Positions 5,603 through 6,651 of a stretch of 6,651 nucleotides of DNA are shown in pieces. Under the pieces are notes generated by a model. The model saw only the letters and a list, made by a program, of their open reading frames with translations. It searched no databases and had not been told where the DNA came from. Origin of the DNA: Actinomycetota bacterium (GTDB taxonomy: Bacteria > Actinomycetota > Actinomycetes > Nanopelagicales > Nanopelagicaceae); assembly GCA_009700365.1 (NCBI GenBank), contig WLME01000063.1, forward strand, positions 1-6,651. The letters are read 5' to 3'. Position 1 is the first letter of the stretch. Each line of letters begins with the position of its first letter. The position numbers and the translations under genes were made by a program.

Positions 5603-6088
5603 TTAATGAGTTTCCTTGTAACGTGCATATGATGCATTGATTTCAAGCTCAGCTTCATCATGGCCGACCCAATCTCCACCATGTACTTCTTTGCCAGGCT
5701 CGAGAGTTTTATACACCTCAAAGAAGTGCTTAATTTCATCAAGCTCGTAGGACGGCACATCTGATAAATCCTTGAGATTATTCTTACGAATATCGCCAGC
5801 TGCAACACACAGGAGCTTGTCGTCTCCACCTTTTTCATCGGTCATGCGGAACATTCCGATAACGCGACATGAGACTACGCAGCCGGGAAAAGTTGGTTCG
5901 TCCAACATAATCAGGGCATCAAGTGGGTCGCCGTCATTTGAAAGCGTGTTCTTCACAAATCCGTAGTCGTGAGGAAATCGCGTGGCAGTGAAAAGCATTC
6001 GATCTAGGCGCACTTCATGAGTGTCGTGATTGATCTCGTATTTATTTCGAGATCCTGCAGGGATTTCAACAACTACGTCGAAGATCAT
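5603..6088 (-). CDS. ppa: Inorganic pyrophosphatase (soluble, family I)
   Basis: The product has 161 residues, a normal length for bacterial family I enzymes, which hydrolyse pyrophosphate to phosphate in the cytoplasm with Mg2+ and pull biosynthetic reactions forward. Visible are VEIPAGSRNKYE (7-18) with Glu8, Lys16 and Glu18, DYGFV (41-45), and the catalytic signature DGDPLDALIML (52-62) with Asp52, Asp54 and Asp57. MTDEKGGDDKLL (82-93) supplies Asp84, Asp89 and Lys91, and the YKTLEPGKEV segment is also present. No key residue appears to be missing. The gene follows tRNA-His on the same strand and sits two bases before amt, so it appears to head the ppa-amt-glnK-SHMT-like run. A near-palindrome at 6115-6132 lies 26 bases before its start. 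The RBS (AGAGAG, about ten bases from ATG) is weak. Confidence 0.97.
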   Translation of the reverse strand: MIFDVVVEIPAGSRNKYEINHDTHEVRLDRMLFTATRFPHDYGFVKNTLSNDGDPLDALIMLDEPTFPGCVVSCRVIGMFRMTDEKGGDDKLLCVAAGDIRKNNLKDLSDVPSYELDEIKHFFEVYKTLEPGKEVHGGDWVGHDEAELEINASYARYKETH

Positions 6089-6114
6089 ATGAACCGACTC
6101 TCTGTGCAGAATTA

Positions 6115-6132
6115 CCTAAACAATTGTTAAGG
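6115..6132. repeat. 18-bp near-palindrome upstream of ppa
   Basis: CCTAAACAATTGTTAAGG reads the same on both strands except at one symmetric position pair; the ten central bases AACAATTGTT are a perfect palindrome. It lies between the tRNA-His 3' end and the ppa start, where an operon promoter would be expected, so it could be an operator. No T run suggests a terminator. I assign no regulator. Confidence 0.45.
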
Positions 6133-6140
6133 AAGAAACT

Positions 6141-6217
6141 TGGGGTGAACGACGGGGCTCGAACCCGCGACATCTCGGACCACAACCGAGTGCTCTACCA
6201 GCTGAGCTACGCCCACC
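6141..6217 (-). tRNA. tRNA-His (anticodon GTG)
   Basis: The reverse strand folds completely: acceptor GTGGGCG/CGTTCAC with two G-U pairs, D stem GCTC/GAGC, anticodon stem CTCGG/CCGAG with loop TTGTGGT (anticodon GTG at 6181-6183), and T arm GCGGG-TTCGAGC-CCCGT. The extra G at position -1 (6217) opposite discriminator C (6144), the histidine identity pair, is encoded, and CCA (6141-6143) is also encoded, unlike in the tRNA-Lys of this window. The core without G-1 and CCA is 6144-6216. It begins 21 bases after the orn stop and is probably on the same transcript. Confidence 0.97.
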
Positions 6218-6238
6218 ATGTGCTGTGCAGGGGCTACT

Positions 6239-6651
6239 TTACCCGTTTGACTCTTCAGCGGTCGAATTGGTTGCGGCGCTAATGAAGAGCGCCTGGCGGT
6301 AGTACGCCAGTTCAGCGATTGAATCGCGTATGTCGCCAAGCGCTCGGTGGTTTCCGGTCTTAGCAGGGGCGGCAAAGTAGGTCTTTGGATGCCAGCGACG
6401 CGCGAGCTCCTTGATCGAGGAAACATCGATTGTTCGGTAGTGCAGATACTCATTCAGTTTGAGCATATCTCGAGCGATGAAATTTCTATCTACTGACACC
6501 GAATTTCCGGCAAGCGGAGACTTTCCTGGTTCGGTACCCGCAGATTGAAGGTAAGAAAGTATTTGCCCTTCAGCATCCGAGACTGAAATGCCATTAGGAA
6601 TCTCAGTGATGAGCCCAGATGTCGTATGCATTTCGCGAACAAAGTCATTCA
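6239..6651 (-). CDS. orn: Oligoribonuclease, C-terminal part (5' end outside window)
   Basis: The frame is open to the window edge; before the first Met the codons read NDFVRE, giving NDFVREMHTTSGL, a typical Orn segment, so the ATG at 6631 is internal. About 136 residues are present, compared with a usual full length near 180-200. Visible are SPLAGNSVSVDRNFI (the middle acidic motif of DEDDh exonucleases), LNEYLHYRTIDVSSIKELARRW, and NHRALGDIRDSI with the H-x4-D catalytic pair. The N-terminal D-x-E motif lies outside the window. Orn is a cytoplasmic 3'-5' exonuclease that degrades di- to pentaribonucleotides and, in several bacteria, pGpG. The orn-to-tRNA-His order is also seen in mycobacteria, supporting an actinobacterial origin. 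The acidic tail (STAEESNG) is ordinary. Confidence 0.96.
   Translation of the reverse strand, partial: NDFVREMHTTSGLITEIPNGISVSDAEGQILSYLQSAGTEPGKSPLAGNSVSVDRNFIARDMLKLNEYLHYRTIDVSSIKELARRWHPKTYFAAPAKTGNHRALGDIRDSIAELAYYRQALFISAATNSTAEESNG

Noticed and set aside
6127..6453. 108-codon minus-strand frame across tRNA-His and orn
   Set aside because: It covers a certain tRNA and is out of frame with the clear Orn sequence.

Overview
The window looks like part of an actinobacterial chromosome of moderate GC, most plausibly a streamlined freshwater lineage of the Nanopelagicales/acI type. This is an inference from four things: oligoribonuclease directly followed by tRNA-His, an ammonium transporter/PII pair, a secreted HNH (DUF1524-like) nuclease of a type common in Actinobacteria, and very short intergenic gaps.

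Layout, left to right. (1) Bases 1-1270: the probable tail of a plus-strand gene converges, one base apart, on a minus-strand polytopic membrane protein of the GT87/GT-C glycosyltransferase type. This gene is visibly AT-richer than the rest. (2) Bases 1271-1851: a divergent intergenic region, a small plus-strand protein with a predicted alpha+beta dimeric-barrel pattern (start reset to 1401), a strong intrinsic terminator, and tRNA-Lys(CTT) on the minus strand. (3) Bases 1852-2609: a 9-bp inverted repeat, then an exported HNH nuclease on the plus strand. (4) Bases 2602-6088, minus strand: a tightly packed run reading ppa, amt, glnK, SHMT-like enzyme. Gaps are 2, 45 and 8 nt, so it is probably one transcription unit. 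(5) Bases 6115-6651: a near-palindrome, tRNA-His(GTG) and the 3' part of orn, all minus-strand genes.

The minus-strand run is the most informative part. Amt imports ammonium and GlnK (PII) would gate it through its T-loop. In well-studied actinobacteria the third gene of this operon is glnD, the PII modifier. Here that place is taken by a divergent serine-hydroxymethyltransferase-fold PLP enzyme that lacks several SHMT active-site residues. The Amt itself has Glu in place of the first pore 'twin' histidine. Between glnK and the SHMT-like gene lies a perfect 10+1+10 palindrome, placed exactly between a GGAGG Shine-Dalgarno and the AUG, which suggests a structured translation start. These are the places worth a second look; the rest reads as ordinary housekeeping sequence. 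There is no CRISPR array, insertion sequence, integrase or rRNA, and no gene-free stretch longer than 300 bases.
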